Below are positions 7,934-17,685 of a stretch of 64,000 bases of DNA, one piece after another. The position numbers and the translations under genes are program-made. Position 1 is the first letter of the stretch, and the number at the start of each line of letters is the position of its first letter. Source of the DNA: Nocardioides sp. JQ2195 (GTDB lineage Bacteria > Actinomycetota > Actinomycetes > Propionibacteriales > Nocardioidaceae); contig NZ_CP050902.1 of assembly GCF_012272695.1 (NCBI RefSeq), positions 2,294,001 through 2,358,000 on the forward strand, read 5' to 3'. Below the pieces are notes generated by a model. The model was not told the DNA's origin. It did not search any database and saw nothing but the letters and a program-made list of their open reading frames with translations.

Positions 7934-9328
7934 GTGACGGAAGCGGCAACACCGCAGACCGGCAACACCTTTGACGTGGTCATTCTCGGCGCCGGCTCGG
8001 GGGGCTACGCATGCGCCCTGCGCGCGGCCCAGCTGGGCCTCACCGTGGCCCTCGTCGAGAAGGGCAACCTGGGCGGGACCTGCCTGCACGTCGGTTGCAT
8101 CCCGACCAAGGCCCTGCTGCACGCGGCCGAGGTCGCCGAGAGTGCGAAGGACGCCGCCCAGTTCGGCGTCCAGGCCACCTTCGAGGGTGTCGACATGGCC
8201 GGGGTCAACTCCTACAAGGACGGCGTGGTCTCCCGGCTGTTCAAGGGACTCACCGGCCTGATCAAGTCGCGCGGCATCACCGTCGTGGAGGGCGAGGGCA
8301 AGCTCACCTCCCCCACGACCGTCGACGTCGGCGGCACCACCTACACCGGTAAGAACGTGGTCCTCGCCACCGGCTCCTACTCGCGTTCGCTGCCCGGCCT
8401 CGAGATCGACGGCGAGCGGGTGATGACCTCCGAGCAGGCGCTGCGGCTCGACCGGGTCCCGAAGTCGGCGATCGTGCTCGGCGGCGGTGTCATCGGTTGT
8501 GAGTTCGCCTCCGTCTGGAAGTCGTTCGGCGCCGACGTGACCATCATCGAGGCTCTCCCCCGCCTGGTCGCGGCCGAGGACGCCGCGTCGTCGAAGGTGC
8601 TCGAGCGCGCCTTCCGCAAGCGCAAGATCAGCTTCCTCACCGGCACCCGCTTCGAGTCGGTCAAGACCACCGACTCGGGCGTCGTGGTCACCGTCGAGGG
8701 CGGCAAGACGGTCGAGGCCGAGATCCTCCTCGTCGCCGTCGGCCGCGGCCCCAGCACCGACGGCCTCGGCTTCGACAGCGTCGGTGTCGCGATGGACCGC
8801 GGCTTCGTCACCACCGACGAGCGCCTGCGCACCAACGTGGAGGGCGTGTACGCCGTGGGCGACATCGTCCCGGGCCTGCAGCTGGCCCACCGCGGCTTCC
8901 AGCAGGGCATCTTCGTCGCCGAGGAGCTCGCCGGCCTCAACCCGGCGGCGATCGACGAGACCGGCATCCCGCGCGTCACCTACTCCGACCCCGAGCTCGC
9001 CTCCGTCGGGCTCACCGAGGAGCAGGCGACGGAGAAGTACGGCGAGGTCGAGGCGTTGACCTATGACCTCGGCGGCAACGGCAAGAGCCAGATCCTCAAG
9101 ACCCAGGGGTTCGTGAAGCTGGTCCGTCGCAAGGACGGGCCCGTTGTCGGCGTACACATGGTGGGCGCCCGAGTCGGTGAGCTGATCGGTGAAGCGCAGT
9201 TGATCTACAACTGGGAAGGCTTCGCCGAGGACGTCGCACCACTGGTGCACGCCCACCCCACCCAGAACGAGGCGCTCGGCGAGGCACACCTGGCCCTGGC
9301 CGGCAAGCCGTTGCACGCGCACTCCTGA
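7934..9328 (+). CDS. lpdA: Dihydrolipoyl dehydrogenase (E3)
   Basis: The FAD-dependent E3 subunit reoxidises dihydrolipoyl groups of 2-oxoacid dehydrogenases and the glycine cleavage system. The GTG at 7934 is preferred because GGAGG lies 5 bp upstream (7924-7928); an ATG at 7898 lacks such a site. This gives 464 residues, the normal length. Visible motifs are FAD-binding [21 protein letters not shown], the redox disulfide [11 protein letters not shown], the NAD site [15 protein letters not shown], and the C-terminal [11 protein letters not shown] with the catalytic His-Glu pair. It lies 49 bp before sucB and forms an E3-E2 unit with it. Confidence 0.97.
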   Translation: MTEAATPQTGNTFDVVILGAGSGGYACALRAAQLGLTVALVEKGNLGGTCLHVGCIPTKALLHAAEVAESAKDAAQFGVQATFEGVDMAGVNSYKDGVVSRLFKGLTGLIKSRGITVVEGEGKLTSPTTVDVGGTTYTGKNVVLATGSYSRSLPGLEIDGERVMTSEQALRLDRVPKSAIVLGGGVIGCEFASVWKSFGADVTIIEALPRLVAAEDAASSKVLERAFRKRKISFLTGTRFESVKTTDSGVVVTVEGGKTVEAEILLVAVGRGPSTDGLGFDSVGVAMDRGFVTTDERLRTNVEGVYAVGDIVPGLQLAHRGFQQGIFVAEELAGLNPAAIDETGIPRVTYSDPELASVGLTEEQATEKYGEVEALTYDLGGNGKSQILKTQGFVKLVRRKDGPVVGVHMVGARVGELIGEAQLIYNWEGFAEDVAPLVHAHPTQNEALGEAHLALAGKPLHAHS

Positions 9329-9377
9329 CACCCCAGTATCTGAACAAGACCCACGAAGATTCGAGCGAAGGAAACAC

Positions 9378-11201
9378 ATGGCCACCGAAGTCAACCTCCC
9401 GGAGCTGGGCGAATCCGTCACCGAAGGCACCGTCACCCGCTGGCTGAAGCAGGTCGGCGACTCGGTGGCCATGGACGAACCCTTGCTCGAGATCTCGACC
9501 GACAAGGTCGACACCGAGATCCCCTCGCCCGCCGAGGGAACCCTGCTCGAGATCAAGGCCAACGAGGACGACACCGTCGAGGTGGGCGGGCTCCTGGCGA
9601 TCATCGGCGCTGAGGGCGAGGGCGGCGGTTCGGCCGACGCCGGATCGTCCGAGTCCGCCGAGGAAGCCCCGGCCGAGGAAGAGCCCGCCGAGGAGGCTCC
9701 GGCCGAGGAGGCTCCGGCTGAGGAGGCTCCCGCGGAGGAGCCCGCAGCCAAGGAGGACACCCCCGCCCCGGCCGCCGAGACCGGTGGCTCGGACGCCGGC
9801 GGGACCGAGGTCAAGCTCCCCGAGCTCGGTGAGTCCGTCACCGAGGGCACCGTGACCCGCTGGCTGAAGCAGGTCGGCGACGAGGTCGCCCTCGACGAGC
9901 CGCTGCTCGAGGTCTCCACCGACAAGGTCGACACCGAGATCCCCTCGCCCGTGGCCGGCACTCTCCTCGAGCAGAGCGTCGCCGAGGACGAGACCGTCGA
10001 GGTCGGCGCCGTGCTGGGCAAGATCGGGGACGGCAGCGCCGCCCCGGCAGCCGCGGAGGCTCCCCAGGAGCAGCCGAAGCAGGAAGAGGCCCCCAAGGAG
10101 GAGCCGAAGCAGGAGGCGCCCGTCGAGGAGGCCCCGAAGGAAGCGCCGGCCACGGAGGAGCCCCAGCAGGAGGAGGCACCGGCCCAGCCTGCTGCGGAGT
10201 CCAAGCCTGCCGAGTCCAAGGCTCCCGAGACCCAAGCTGCCGAGACCAAGTCTGCGGCATCCTCGGTCAACGAGGACGCCGGCTACGTCACGCCGCTGGT
10301 GCGCAAGCTCGCCAACCAGCACGGTGTCGAGCTGGCCAGCATCACCGGCACCGGTGTCGGTGGCCGGATCCGCAAGCAGGACGTGCTCGACGCCGCCAAG
10401 GCCAAGGAGGCCCCGGCCGCTCCTGCTGCCGAAGCCCCCGCTGCCGCGGCTGCGTCGCCGGCGGCCCCGGCTCCGTCCGCGCCGTCGCCGCTGCGTGGCA
10501 AGACAGAGCCGCTCAGCCGGCTGCGCAAGGTGATCGCCAAGCGCATGGTCGAGTCGCTGCAGATCTCGGCGCAGCTCACCCAGGTGGTCGAGGTCGACGT
10601 GACCAACGTGGCGCGCAAGCGCAACGAGTCGAAGGCCGACTTCCTCGCCCGTGAAGGCGTCAAGCTGTCGTTCTTCCCGTTCTTCGCGAAGGCCACGATC
10701 GACGCCCTCAAGGCCCACCCGGCCCTGAACTCGCAGGTCGACGCCGAGAAGGGCGAGGTGACCTACTTCGACGCCGAGCACCTGGCCATCGCGGTCGACA
10801 CCGAGCGCGGACTGCTCAGCCCGGTGATCCACAACGCCGGTGACCTCAACGTGGCCGGCCTGGCCCGCAAGATCGCGGACCTCGCCGACCGCACCCGCAA
10901 CAACAAGGTCAAGCCCGACGAGCTCTCCGGCGGCACGTTCACGCTGACCAACACCGGCAGCGTGGGTGCACTATTCGACACGCCGATCATCAACCAGCCG
11001 CAGGTCGCGATCCTCGGCACCGGCACGGTCGTCAAGCGCCCGGTCGTCATCGACGACCCGAACCTCGGCGAGACGATCGCGGTGCGTCACATGTGCTACC
11101 TGTCGCTGACCTACGACCACCGCATCGTGGACGGTGCCGACGCCGCGCGCTTCCTGCAGGACGTGAAGCAGCGCGTGGAGTCGGGCTCCTTCGAGGTCTG
11201 A
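9378..11201 (+). CDS. sucB: 2-oxoglutarate dehydrogenase E2 (dihydrolipoyl succinyltransferase), two lipoyl domains
   Basis: A 607-residue E2 component. There are two N-terminal lipoyl domains, each with the lipoylated lysine in [12 protein letters not shown] (near residues 45 and 185). They are separated by Ala/Glu/Pro-rich linkers. A peripheral E1/E3-binding domain follows near residue 300 ([31 protein letters not shown]), then the catalytic acyltransferase core ending in [19 protein letters not shown] with the active His and Asp. In actinobacteria this protein serves the 2-oxoglutarate and pyruvate dehydrogenase complexes. AAGGA lies 7 bp before the ATG. It follows lpdA. Confidence 0.95.
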   Translation: MATEVNLPELGESVTEGTVTRWLKQVGDSVAMDEPLLEISTDKVDTEIPSPAEGTLLEIKANEDDTVEVGGLLAIIGAEGEGGGSADAGSSESAEEAPAEEEPAEEAPAEEAPAEEAPAEEPAAKEDTPAPAAETGGSDAGGTEVKLPELGESVTEGTVTRWLKQVGDEVALDEPLLEVSTDKVDTEIPSPVAGTLLEQSVAEDETVEVGAVLGKIGDGSAAPAAAEAPQEQPKQEEAPKEEPKQEAPVEEAPKEAPATEEPQQEEAPAQPAAESKPAESKAPETQAAETKSAASSVNEDAGYVTPLVRKLANQHGVELASITGTGVGGRIRKQDVLDAAKAKEAPAAPAAEAPAAAAASPAAPAPSAPSPLRGKTEPLSRLRKVIAKRMVESLQISAQLTQVVEVDVTNVARKRNESKADFLAREGVKLSFFPFFAKATIDALKAHPALNSQVDAEKGEVTYFDAEHLAIAVDTERGLLSPVIHNAGDLNVAGLARKIADLADRTRNNKVKPDELSGGTFTLTNTGSVGALFDTPIINQPQVAILGTGTVVKRPVVIDDPNLGETIAVRHMCYLSLTYDHRIVDGADAARFLQDVKQRVESGSFEV

Positions 11202-11236
11202 TCCCACAGGTCTGGCCCCACCGGTCTGATCCCACG

Positions 11237-11284
11237 CCGAGCCGGCACGAGTTGACGCACAGGCGTCACCACGTGCCGGCTCGG
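11237..11284 (+). terminator. Nested hairpin terminator downstream of sucB
   Basis: A perfect 13-bp stem CCGAGCCGGCACG (11237-11249) pairs with 11272-11284. Inside its loop is a second 6-bp stem, TGACGC (11253-11258) with GCGTCA (11263-11268). It lies 36 bp past the sucB stop and 70 bp before the next start. There is no U tract, as is common for actinobacterial terminators. Confidence 0.75.
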
Positions 11285-11354
11285 TGCATTTCCGGCGAAT
11301 CCGCACGACTCCGCCGAGGTCCGGGCGCTTGCCGCCCATGGCAGGCTGGTCAGC

Positions 11355-12263
11355 ATGGACGTCGTCATCGCCGGATCCTCCGGGTTCCTCGGCACGAACC
11401 TGGTCACCGCCCTGCAGGACCGCGGCCACCACGTGACCAGGCTGGTACGCCGGGAGGCCAGCGCCGCTGACGAGTCCGCCTGGGACCCGTATGCGGGCGA
11501 GGTCGACCAGTCGGTGATCGACGCGGCGGACGTGGTGATCAACCTCGCTGGATCACCGCTGATCGGCAATCCCCACTCGAAGAAGTGGGCGACTGACCTG
11601 GTCAGCAGCCGGGTCACGACGACCCGGGTGCTGGCGGACGCGACCGCACGGAGCCACCGCAGTGGCGCCGGCTCCCCGGCGTACCTCGCCGGCAGCGGCA
11701 TCTCGTTCTACGGCGACCACGGCGACCAGACGTTGTCCGAGGACGACCAGTCGCAGGGCGAGGCGTTCCTGACCGGTGTGACGCAGCTGTGGCAGGACGC
11801 CGCCCGGCCTGCGGTCGACGCCGGCGCGCGGGTCGCGATCCTGCGCACCGCCCCGGTCATCGACCGCACCCATCCCCCGCTGAAGCCGATGTTGCTGCCC
11901 TTCAAGCTCGGGCTCGGAGCCCGCCTGGGCAGCGGTAGCCAGTTCTTCCCGATCATCTCGCTGCGCGACTGGGTCGGGGCCGTGGCCCACCTGGCCGAGC
12001 ACGACTCGGCACACGGGCCGTTCAACCTCTGCTGCCCGATCACCCCGACCAATGCCGAGTTCACTGAGGTCGTGTGCACCGCTCTCGGGAGCAAGCCCCG
12101 GCTGGCGGTTCCGGCGTTCGTGCTGCGTCGCGCGGCCGGTCGGATGGCCCCGGAGATCCTCGGTTCCATGCGCACCCAGCCCACGGCCCTGGTGGAGACC
12201 GGCTACGAGTTCGCCGACCACGACGTGCGCGACGTGGTCACCTCGGCACTCAGGCCACGCTGA
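11355..12263 (+). CDS. TIGR01777-family NAD(P)-dependent epimerase/SDR protein
   Basis: A 302-residue atypical short-chain dehydrogenase. The nucleotide-binding motif GSSGFLGTNL is at residues 8-17. The family-type segment VVINLAGSPLIG follows near residue 60, with SGISFYGDHGD (the tyrosine of the active site) near 115. The C-terminal block PFNLCCPITPTNAEFTEV with a late Arg-rich stretch matches TIGR01777 proteins such as E. coli YfcH. Substrate is unknown for this family. It stands alone between sucB and a convergent membrane protein. Confidence 0.9.
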   Translation: MDVVIAGSSGFLGTNLVTALQDRGHHVTRLVRREASAADESAWDPYAGEVDQSVIDAADVVINLAGSPLIGNPHSKKWATDLVSSRVTTTRVLADATARSHRSGAGSPAYLAGSGISFYGDHGDQTLSEDDQSQGEAFLTGVTQLWQDAARPAVDAGARVAILRTAPVIDRTHPPLKPMLLPFKLGLGARLGSGSQFFPIISLRDWVGAVAHLAEHDSAHGPFNLCCPITPTNAEFTEVVCTALGSKPRLAVPAFVLRRAAGRMAPEILGSMRTQPTALVETGYEFADHDVRDVVTSALRPR

Positions 12264-12264
12264 G

Positions 12265-12834
12265 TCAGCGGACCTCGGAGACCAGCCAGGATCCGTCTCG
12301 GCGGACCATGGCGATGCGTCGCCGGTCGGCTCGGTCGTCGGGCAGTGCGGTGCGCTGGTCGCCCTGCACGGCCACCGCGCCGTCCAGTCGATCGGTGACC
12401 TCCACGACCAGCCGTGACGGCGTACGGCACAGGACGCGGAAGGCCAGCACCTGCATGCGCAGGTGCTCCACCCGCAGCCCCCGGCCGAGGTAGTCGCGCA
12501 GCAACGCCACGTCGGTGTCTCCTGACCGGCTCCCCGGGGCGTAGAGCGAGCGCAGCGCACGGACGTCGCCATCGGAGTAGGCCGAGGCCCGGCTGCGGTC
12601 CCAGCGATCCAGGACCTCCCTCGCCGACCTGCGGGCCTCACCCACCCCGAACGCCCCGCCTGCGACGGCGGCCGCCTGCGCACTCCCGCCCATCCGCACG
12701 TCGACCGGAGTCTCCTGGGCACTCGATGTGGAGGACGTCGGAGCAGTGCGGTGGGACAGCCACAGGATACCGGCCACCGACGCCGCCACGAAGACGACGC
12801 TGAGGAGACCGGTGACCAGCCTGCGGGAAGCCAT
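12265..12834 (-). CDS. Membrane-anchored protein of unknown function
   Basis: A 189-residue protein. The ATG at 12834 is preceded by GGTGGAG and gives a normal N-terminal anchor (residues 7-24, [18 protein letters not shown]). A Thr/Ser-rich linker follows. The extracytoplasmic remainder, from [37 protein letters not shown] onward, looks like a SnoaL/NTF2-like fold with a final [13 protein letters not shown] strand. That pattern is common in actinobacterial anchored proteins. The stop lies 1 bp from the convergent epimerase stop. The family call is tentative. Confidence 0.7.
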   Translation of the reverse strand: MASRRLVTGLLSVVFVAASVAGILWLSHRTAPTSSTSSAQETPVDVRMGGSAQAAAVAGGAFGVGEARRSAREVLDRWDRSRASAYSDGDVRALRSLYAPGSRSGDTDVALLRDYLGRGLRVEHLRMQVLAFRVLCRTPSRLVVEVTDRLDGAVAVQGDQRTALPDDRADRRRIAMVRRDGSWLVSEVR

Positions 12835-12944
12835 GGCTCCACCCTTGCCCAACGAGCGTCTCGTCGCATCCGGTTGTCCACAGGCCCTCGCGCAGCTCCG
12901 AGGACGTCGCCCCGAAGGCCCGTGACCGGGTCGGGGGCGGGGCC

Positions 12945-12970
12945 GGATCGACCCGGAGTAGGGTCGATCC
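12945..12970. promoter_or_regulatory. Perfect 10-bp inverted repeat directly upstream of lipB start
   Basis: GGATCGACCC (12945-12954) and GGGTCGATCC (12961-12970) are separated by 6 bp. The right arm ends 1 bp before the lipB GTG. TAGGGT at 12959-12964 could be a -10 box for a leaderless message. The repeat could thus be an operator over the promoter, or a hairpin over the start. Which of these applies is inference. Confidence 0.6.
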
Positions 12971-12971
12971 C

Positions 12972-13688
12972 GTGCCACTCGAGTTCCGTGAAGTGGGCCT
13001 GGGCGACCAGGCCGTCGACTACCTCGAGGCGTGGGACCTGCAGGGAGCGGTCCACGCCACCGTCGCCGACGGCGCTGAGGACACCGTGCTCCTCCTCGAG
13101 CATCCCCCGGTGTTCACCGCAGGCACCAGGACCGACGCCCACGAGCGTCCGCTCGACCCGGGTGGCGCTCCGGTGATCGACGTCAACCGGGGCGGCAAGA
13201 TCACCTTCCACGGACCGGGGCAGCTGGTCGGCTATCCGATCGTGAAGCTCCCCGAGCGGGTCAAGGTCGTCGACTACGTACGCCGTGTGGAAGAGGCCCT
13301 GATCCGCGTGTGCGCCGACTTCGGCGTCACCACGGCGCGCATCCCCGGACGCAGCGGCGTGTGGCTGCAGGCCGACGCCAGGGGCCCCGAGCGCAAGATC
13401 GCCGCGATCGGGCTGCGAGTCTCCAAGCGCGTCACCATGCACGGCTTCGCGCTCAACTGCGACGTCGACCTGAGCTGGTACGACCGCTTCGTGCCGTGCG
13501 GCATCGCCGACGCGGGAGTCACCTCGTTGTCGAAGGAGCTCGGCCGCGACGTCACCACCGCAGACGTGGTGCCGAGCGTGGAGAAGCACGTGGCCGACCT
13601 GTTGGCCTGGGGCGACTACACCCCCACCCCCGACTACGAAGCCCGTCCCGAGCCGCCCCGGCTCAAGCTGCTCACGCCCGGCGCCTGA
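12972..13688 (+). CDS. lipB: Lipoyl(octanoyl) transferase
   Basis: LipB moves octanoate from acyl carrier protein to the lipoyl domains of E2 and GcvH, the first step of lipoate assembly. The 238-residue protein has the [14 protein letters not shown] and [19 protein letters not shown] motifs. The catalytic lysine is in ERKIAAIG and the catalytic cysteine in FVPCGIAD. It begins at GTG 12972, 1 bp after an inverted repeat. lipA lies 2.2 kb downstream, separated by an ABC transporter; these two enzymes supply the cofactor for sucB and the glycine cleavage system. Confidence 0.96.
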   Translation: MPLEFREVGLGDQAVDYLEAWDLQGAVHATVADGAEDTVLLLEHPPVFTAGTRTDAHERPLDPGGAPVIDVNRGGKITFHGPGQLVGYPIVKLPERVKVVDYVRRVEEALIRVCADFGVTTARIPGRSGVWLQADARGPERKIAAIGLRVSKRVTMHGFALNCDVDLSWYDRFVPCGIADAGVTSLSKELGRDVTTADVVPSVEKHVADLLAWGDYTPTPDYEARPEPPRLKLLTPGA

Positions 13689-13716
13689 TCCCGCCGCCTC
13701 CATCCCCACTTCCCCC

Positions 13717-13779
13717 GATAGTCCCTAACCAGCGGCATGCGATTCGGGCCCCGGGACCTGCCGGACGTTAGGGACTATC
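13717..13779. repeat. 13-bp perfect inverted repeat downstream of lipB
   Basis: GATAGTCCCTAAC (13717-13729) is the exact reverse complement of 13767-13779. The spacer is 37 bp and includes a GC-rich GGGCCCCGGGACC segment that can fold further. It begins 29 bp after the lipB stop and could act as a terminator. The arms themselves are AT-richer than the surroundings, which is unusual for this genome. Confidence 0.8.
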
Positions 13780-13786
13780 CAAACGC

Positions 13787-13806
13787 GGGTGGGTGGGTGG
13801 GTGGGT
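13787..13806 (+). other. (GGGT)5 G-quadruplex motif
   Basis: Five consecutive GGGT units lie 7 bp after the 13-bp inverted repeat and 95 bp before the ABC ATPase start. Four or more G3 runs with 1-nt loops are the strongest known G-quadruplex pattern. It would form on the coding strand of the downstream gene. Confidence 0.85.
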
Positions 13807-13900
13807 GAGCGAGCTGCGGCCAGGGGACGTCGTACGGCGCGGCGCGGCGCCGCCACGACCACCTGCTGTCAGGATTCTCCCGACACGGAGGGGGTAGCGC

Positions 13901-14866
13901 GTGAGCGAGCTGGTGATCGAGACCGCAGGTCTGCGCAAGGAGTTCCGCACGAGACACGGGGTCGGCGTCGCCGTCGAGGACCTGCATCTGGCGGTTCCGG
14001 CAGGTGGCGTCCACGGTTTCCTGGGGCCCAACGGCTCCGGCAAGACCACCACCATCCGGATGCTCCTCGGGCTGGCCCGCCCCACCCGCGGCACGATGCG
14101 CCTCTTCGGGCGCGAGGTGCCCCGCGACCTGTCCGACGTCCTCCCCCGCATCGGCGCGGTCGTCGAGGCGCCGAAGTTCGCACCCAACTTCACCGGCCGG
14201 CAGAACCTGCGGCTCCTGGCCGGCACCATCGGGATGCCCGAGTCGCGGGTGGACGAGGTGCTGGAGACGGTCTCGCTCAGCGGCCGTGACGACGACCGGT
14301 TCCGCGCCTACTCGCTCGGCATGAAGCAGCGGCTGGCCATCGCCGCGACCCTGCTCAAGGACCCGGACCTCCTGATCCTCGACGAACCCACCAACGGGCT
14401 CGATCCCTCCGGCATCCGTGAGATCCGCGAGACCATCCGCGGCCTGGGCGCGCGTGGCGTGACCGTCCTGCTCAGCTCGCACATCCTCGCCGAGGTGCAG
14501 CAGGTCTGCGACTCCGCGACGATCATCGGCCGCGGCCGGATGCTGGCCAGCGGCAAGGTCGACGAGCTGATCGGCGCGGGCGCTGCCTGGCGCGTGGGCG
14601 TCCCCGACCCCGCAGCGGCGGCCAGGGTCCTGGCCCAGCACGACCTCGCCGCCCGCATCACCGACGGCCGACTGCTCGTCGACACCGACGCCCCCGAGGC
14701 GATCACCCGGGCCCTCGCCGGCGAGGGCATCTTCCTGAGCGAGCTGGTCGCCGAGCGCGCCGACCTCGAGTCCGTCTTCCTGCAGCTCACCGAAGGCACC
14801 AGCCTCGACGACTCGGCCACGAGCAACCGCCAGGATCCGACGACCCGTGGGGAGGCCGGCGCATGA
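13901..14866 (+). CDS. ABC transporter ATP-binding protein (exporter type, DrrA/CcmA-like)
   Basis: A 321-residue ATPase starting at GTG 13901 behind GGAGG (13888-13892). Walker A is GPNGSGKTTT (near residue 44), the Q-loop region is IGAVVEAPKF, and the signature is YSLGMKQRLAIA. Walker B is LLILDEPTNGLDP and the H-loop is LLSSHILAEV. The C-terminal extension of about 100 residues is usual for exporter ATPases of this type. It overlaps the permease by 4 bp (ATGA). The substrate is unknown; drug, peptide or lipid export are possible. Confidence 0.92.
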   Translation: MSELVIETAGLRKEFRTRHGVGVAVEDLHLAVPAGGVHGFLGPNGSGKTTTIRMLLGLARPTRGTMRLFGREVPRDLSDVLPRIGAVVEAPKFAPNFTGRQNLRLLAGTIGMPESRVDEVLETVSLSGRDDDRFRAYSLGMKQRLAIAATLLKDPDLLILDEPTNGLDPSGIREIRETIRGLGARGVTVLLSSHILAEVQQVCDSATIIGRGRMLASGKVDELIGAGAAWRVGVPDPAAAARVLAQHDLAARITDGRLLVDTDAPEAITRALAGEGIFLSELVAERADLESVFLQLTEGTSLDDSATSNRQDPTTRGEAGA

Positions 14867-15843
14867 ACCTGCTCAAGGTCGAGCTCACCCGCCTGCGGTG
14901 GCGTCGCGCCGCACTCCTCATCCTGTTGGCTGCCGTCGTGCTGCCGATCATCTTCATCGCGGCCACCGCGTGGAACACCCGTCCCCTGAGCGATGCCGAC
15001 ATCGCCGATGCCCGGTCCCAGCTGGAGATGAACCAGCAGTACCAGCAGGAGAGCGTCGACGACTGTGTGGCGCACCCGCGCCAGAACGGCCTCGAGCCCG
15101 ACGACCCGAAGCTCGAGGAAGTCTGCCGCGACATGTTCCTCTTCGAGGACGACATCTCCAACTACCTCTATCGCGACCAGCTCAGCACGCCGTACGCCCT
15201 CGAGGGCCCGGGCCTGTCGACGGCGGTGTTCATGGTGCTGCTGGCGATGATCCTCGGCACCACCTTCGCCGGGGCCGACTGGGCATCGGGGTCGATGAGC
15301 AACCAGCTGCTCTTCGAGTCCCGCCGGGCCCGCCTGTGGCTCGCGAAGGCGGCCGCGGCAGCGATCGGCGGCGTGGTCCTGGCCGTGGTCGGGAGCGCAG
15401 TCTTCTGGAGCCTGTACGCCGGCCTGGCGGCGATCCGCGACGTCCCGCTGGCCGGCTCCGGCGACGACGTCGGAGCACTGGCACTGCGCTCGCTCCTCTT
15501 CGCCGGTGGCGCCGCACTCATGGGGTTTGCCGTCACCATGCTCTTCCGCAGCACCGTGGCCTGCCTCGGGCTGCTGCTCGCCGGGGCCATCGGCGGGTCG
15601 ATCCTGATGTCCGTGCTCCCCTTCGACGACCCGGAACGATGGATGTTCCACTCCAACGCGGCCGCCGTCCTGCAGGACGGCTACGAGTACTGGCCACGGG
15701 GCGACTACATCTGCGACATGGGCGACTGCAGCGACGCCATGGTCACGCTCTCGCTGGCCCACGGCGTGGTCTACTACGCGGTCCTGCTGGCCATCGTGTC
15801 CGCTCTCTCGATCGCCTCCTTCCGGCGGCGCGACGTGCCCTGA
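14863..15843 (+). CDS. ABC transporter permease (ABC-2 type)
   Basis: A 326-residue membrane partner of the preceding ATPase. The first helix is at residues 18-37. A large polar extracytoplasmic segment (residues 38-118) contains the acidic stretch LEPDDPKLEEVCRDMF. About five more helices follow, including AVFMVLLAMILGTTFAGADWASG, a typical ABC-2 pattern with the conserved EWASG-like position read as DWASG. Coupled translation with the ATPase indicates a two-gene exporter inserted between lipB and lipA. Confidence 0.88.
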   Translation: MNLLKVELTRLRWRRAALLILLAAVVLPIIFIAATAWNTRPLSDADIADARSQLEMNQQYQQESVDDCVAHPRQNGLEPDDPKLEEVCRDMFLFEDDISNYLYRDQLSTPYALEGPGLSTAVFMVLLAMILGTTFAGADWASGSMSNQLLFESRRARLWLAKAAAAAIGGVVLAVVGSAVFWSLYAGLAAIRDVPLAGSGDDVGALALRSLLFAGGAALMGFAVTMLFRSTVACLGLLLAGAIGGSILMSVLPFDDPERWMFHSNAAAVLQDGYEYWPRGDYICDMGDCSDAMVTLSLAHGVVYYAVLLAIVSALSIASFRRRDVP

Positions 15844-15896
15844 CCCGGGTGCCCGCACCGGGCGCATCCACGGCGTACCGATGGGTTCGCAGTCGA

Positions 15897-15926
15897 TTGG
15901 GGTGGCCTTCGTCACGGGCGTAGAGT
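15897..15926 (+). promoter_or_regulatory. Probable lipA promoter, leaderless
   Basis: TTGGGG (15897-15902) and TAGAGT (15921-15926) are spaced by 18 bp. The GTG at 15934 is 8 bp past the -10 box, where transcription should begin. This points to a leaderless mRNA starting at that GTG. It is a pattern match only. Confidence 0.5.
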
Positions 15927-15933
15927 GGCGGCC

Positions 15934-16893
15934 GTGACGCAAGCTCCAGCCGACCAGGCCACCTCGCCCACCGCCCCGAACGGGCGCAAATTGCTGAGAC
16001 TCGAAGTGCGCAACTCGGAGACCCCGATCGAGCGCAAGCCCGAGTGGATCAAGACCAAGGCCAAGATGGGCCCGGAATACAACGAGCTGATGAAGCTCGT
16101 GAAGTCCGAGGGTCTCCACACGGTCTGCCAGGAAGCGGGTTGCCCCAACATCTTCGAGTGCTGGGAGGACCGCGAGGCCACCTTCCTCATCGGCGGTGAG
16201 CAGTGCACCCGACGCTGCGACTTCTGCCAGATCGACACCGGAAAGCCCCAGCCCCTCGACCGCGACGAGCCACGCCGCGTCGCCGAGTCCGTGCAGAAGA
16301 TGGACCTGCGCTACGCGACCATCACCGGCGTCGCCCGCGACGACCTGCCCGACGGTGGCGCCTGGTTGTACGCCGAGACGGTGCGCAAGATCCACGAGCT
16401 CAACCCCGGCACCGGCGTCGAGAACCTGATCCCCGACTTCAACGGGAAGCCCGACCTGCTGGCCGAGGTCTTCGAGTCCCGTCCCGAGGTGCTCGCGCAC
16501 AACGTCGAGACCGTGCCGCGCATCTTCAAGCGGATCCGTCCGGCCTTCACCTACGAGCGCTCCCTCGGTGTCATCACCGCGGCCCGCGAGTTCGGCCTGG
16601 TCACCAAGTCGAACCTGATCCTGGGCATGGGCGAGACCCGCGAGGAGATCTCCCAGGCGCTCACCGACCTGCACGACGCCGGCTGCGAGCTGATCACCAT
16701 CACGCAGTACCTCCGCCCCTCGCTGCGCCACCACCCCGTGGAGCGCTGGGTCAAGCCCCAGGAGTTCGTCGAGCTCAGCGAGGAGGCCGAGGACATCGGC
16801 TTCTCCGGTGTGCTCTCCGGTCCGCTGGTGCGTTCGTCGTACCGCGCCGGGCGTCTCTACAAGCAGGCGATGGAACGCCGCCAGCTCGCCTGA
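15934..16893 (+). CDS. lipA: Lipoyl synthase
   Basis: A radical-SAM enzyme that inserts two sulfurs into protein-bound octanoate. It has the auxiliary-cluster motif [12 protein letters not shown] (CX4CX5C) and the radical-SAM motif CTRRCDFC. The closing RSSYRAG supplies the serine ligand of the auxiliary cluster. GTG 15934 (319 residues) is preferred over GTG 15925 because a -10 box sits just before it. A DUF4191 gene follows 51 bp later, the common actinobacterial order. Confidence 0.97.
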   Translation: MTQAPADQATSPTAPNGRKLLRLEVRNSETPIERKPEWIKTKAKMGPEYNELMKLVKSEGLHTVCQEAGCPNIFECWEDREATFLIGGEQCTRRCDFCQIDTGKPQPLDRDEPRRVAESVQKMDLRYATITGVARDDLPDGGAWLYAETVRKIHELNPGTGVENLIPDFNGKPDLLAEVFESRPEVLAHNVETVPRIFKRIRPAFTYERSLGVITAAREFGLVTKSNLILGMGETREEISQALTDLHDAGCELITITQYLRPSLRHHPVERWVKPQEFVELSEEAEDIGFSGVLSGPLVRSSYRAGRLYKQAMERRQLA

Positions 16894-16944
16894 CGATAGT
16901 CTCCACCCCGCATCACTCGCACTGATATCCAGAAGGCCAACACC

Positions 16945-17643
16945 ATGTCGACTCCTGTGGCACCCGAGAAGATGAGCCGCCGCAAGCAACTCGTCCAGAC
17001 CTACAAGATGGCGAAGAAGACCGACACCCGGCTCGGTCTGTGGATGCTCGGCGCCTTCATCGTGGGCGCCGCAGTCGGCTTCGCGCTGTTCTACTTCCTG
17101 CCCGGCCCGATCTGGTTGTTCCCGGTCATCGGTGGACTGCTCTTCGGCCTGCTGTTCGCGATGATCATCTTCGGGCGCCGCGCCCAGAAGGCCGCGTTCA
17201 TGCAGATGGACGGCCAGAAGGGTGCCGCCGCTGCGGCCCTGGGCATGTTGCGACGTGGCTGGAAGACCGACCCCGCGGTGGCCTTCACCAAGCAGCAGGA
17301 CGTCGTGCACCGGGTGATCGGCCCGCCCGGGATCGTGCTGGTCGGTGAGGGCTCTTCCGCCCGGGTCAAGCAGCTGCTGATCAACGAACGCCGCAAGCAC
17401 GAGCGGGTCGCGTCCGAGACCCCGATCCACGAGGTGGTCTGCGGCAACGGGGAGGGCGAGGTGCCGCTCGACAAGCTCGTCAAGCACGTCACCAAGCTCG
17501 GCCGCAACATCAAGGGCCAGGAGATGACGGACCTGCTCTACCGCATCAAGGCCCTCGACGCGAACCGCTCCGCGATCCCGATGCCCAAGGGCCCGGTGCC
17601 GACGAGCATGAAGGGCCAGCGCGGCAACCTGCGTGGTCGCTGA
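16945..17643 (+). CDS. DUF4191 domain membrane protein
   Basis: A 232-residue protein with two adjacent transmembrane helices at residues 30-52 and 55-76 (GLWMLGAFIVGAAVGFALFY and LFPVIGGLLFGLLFAMIIF). A soluble domain follows from residue 100 (GWKTDPAVAFTKQQDVVHRVIG). This is the DUF4191 pattern found next to lipA in many actinobacteria. Function is not known. It is convergent with the secreted-protein gene 42 bp away. Confidence 0.9.
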   Translation: MSTPVAPEKMSRRKQLVQTYKMAKKTDTRLGLWMLGAFIVGAAVGFALFYFLPGPIWLFPVIGGLLFGLLFAMIIFGRRAQKAAFMQMDGQKGAAAAALGMLRRGWKTDPAVAFTKQQDVVHRVIGPPGIVLVGEGSSARVKQLLINERRKHERVASETPIHEVVCGNGEGEVPLDKLVKHVTKLGRNIKGQEMTDLLYRIKALDANRSAIPMPKGPVPTSMKGQRGNLRGR

Positions 17644-17685
17644 CCCTCCTGCTCACATCCTGCCCGACGGCACCGGTACGCCGGG

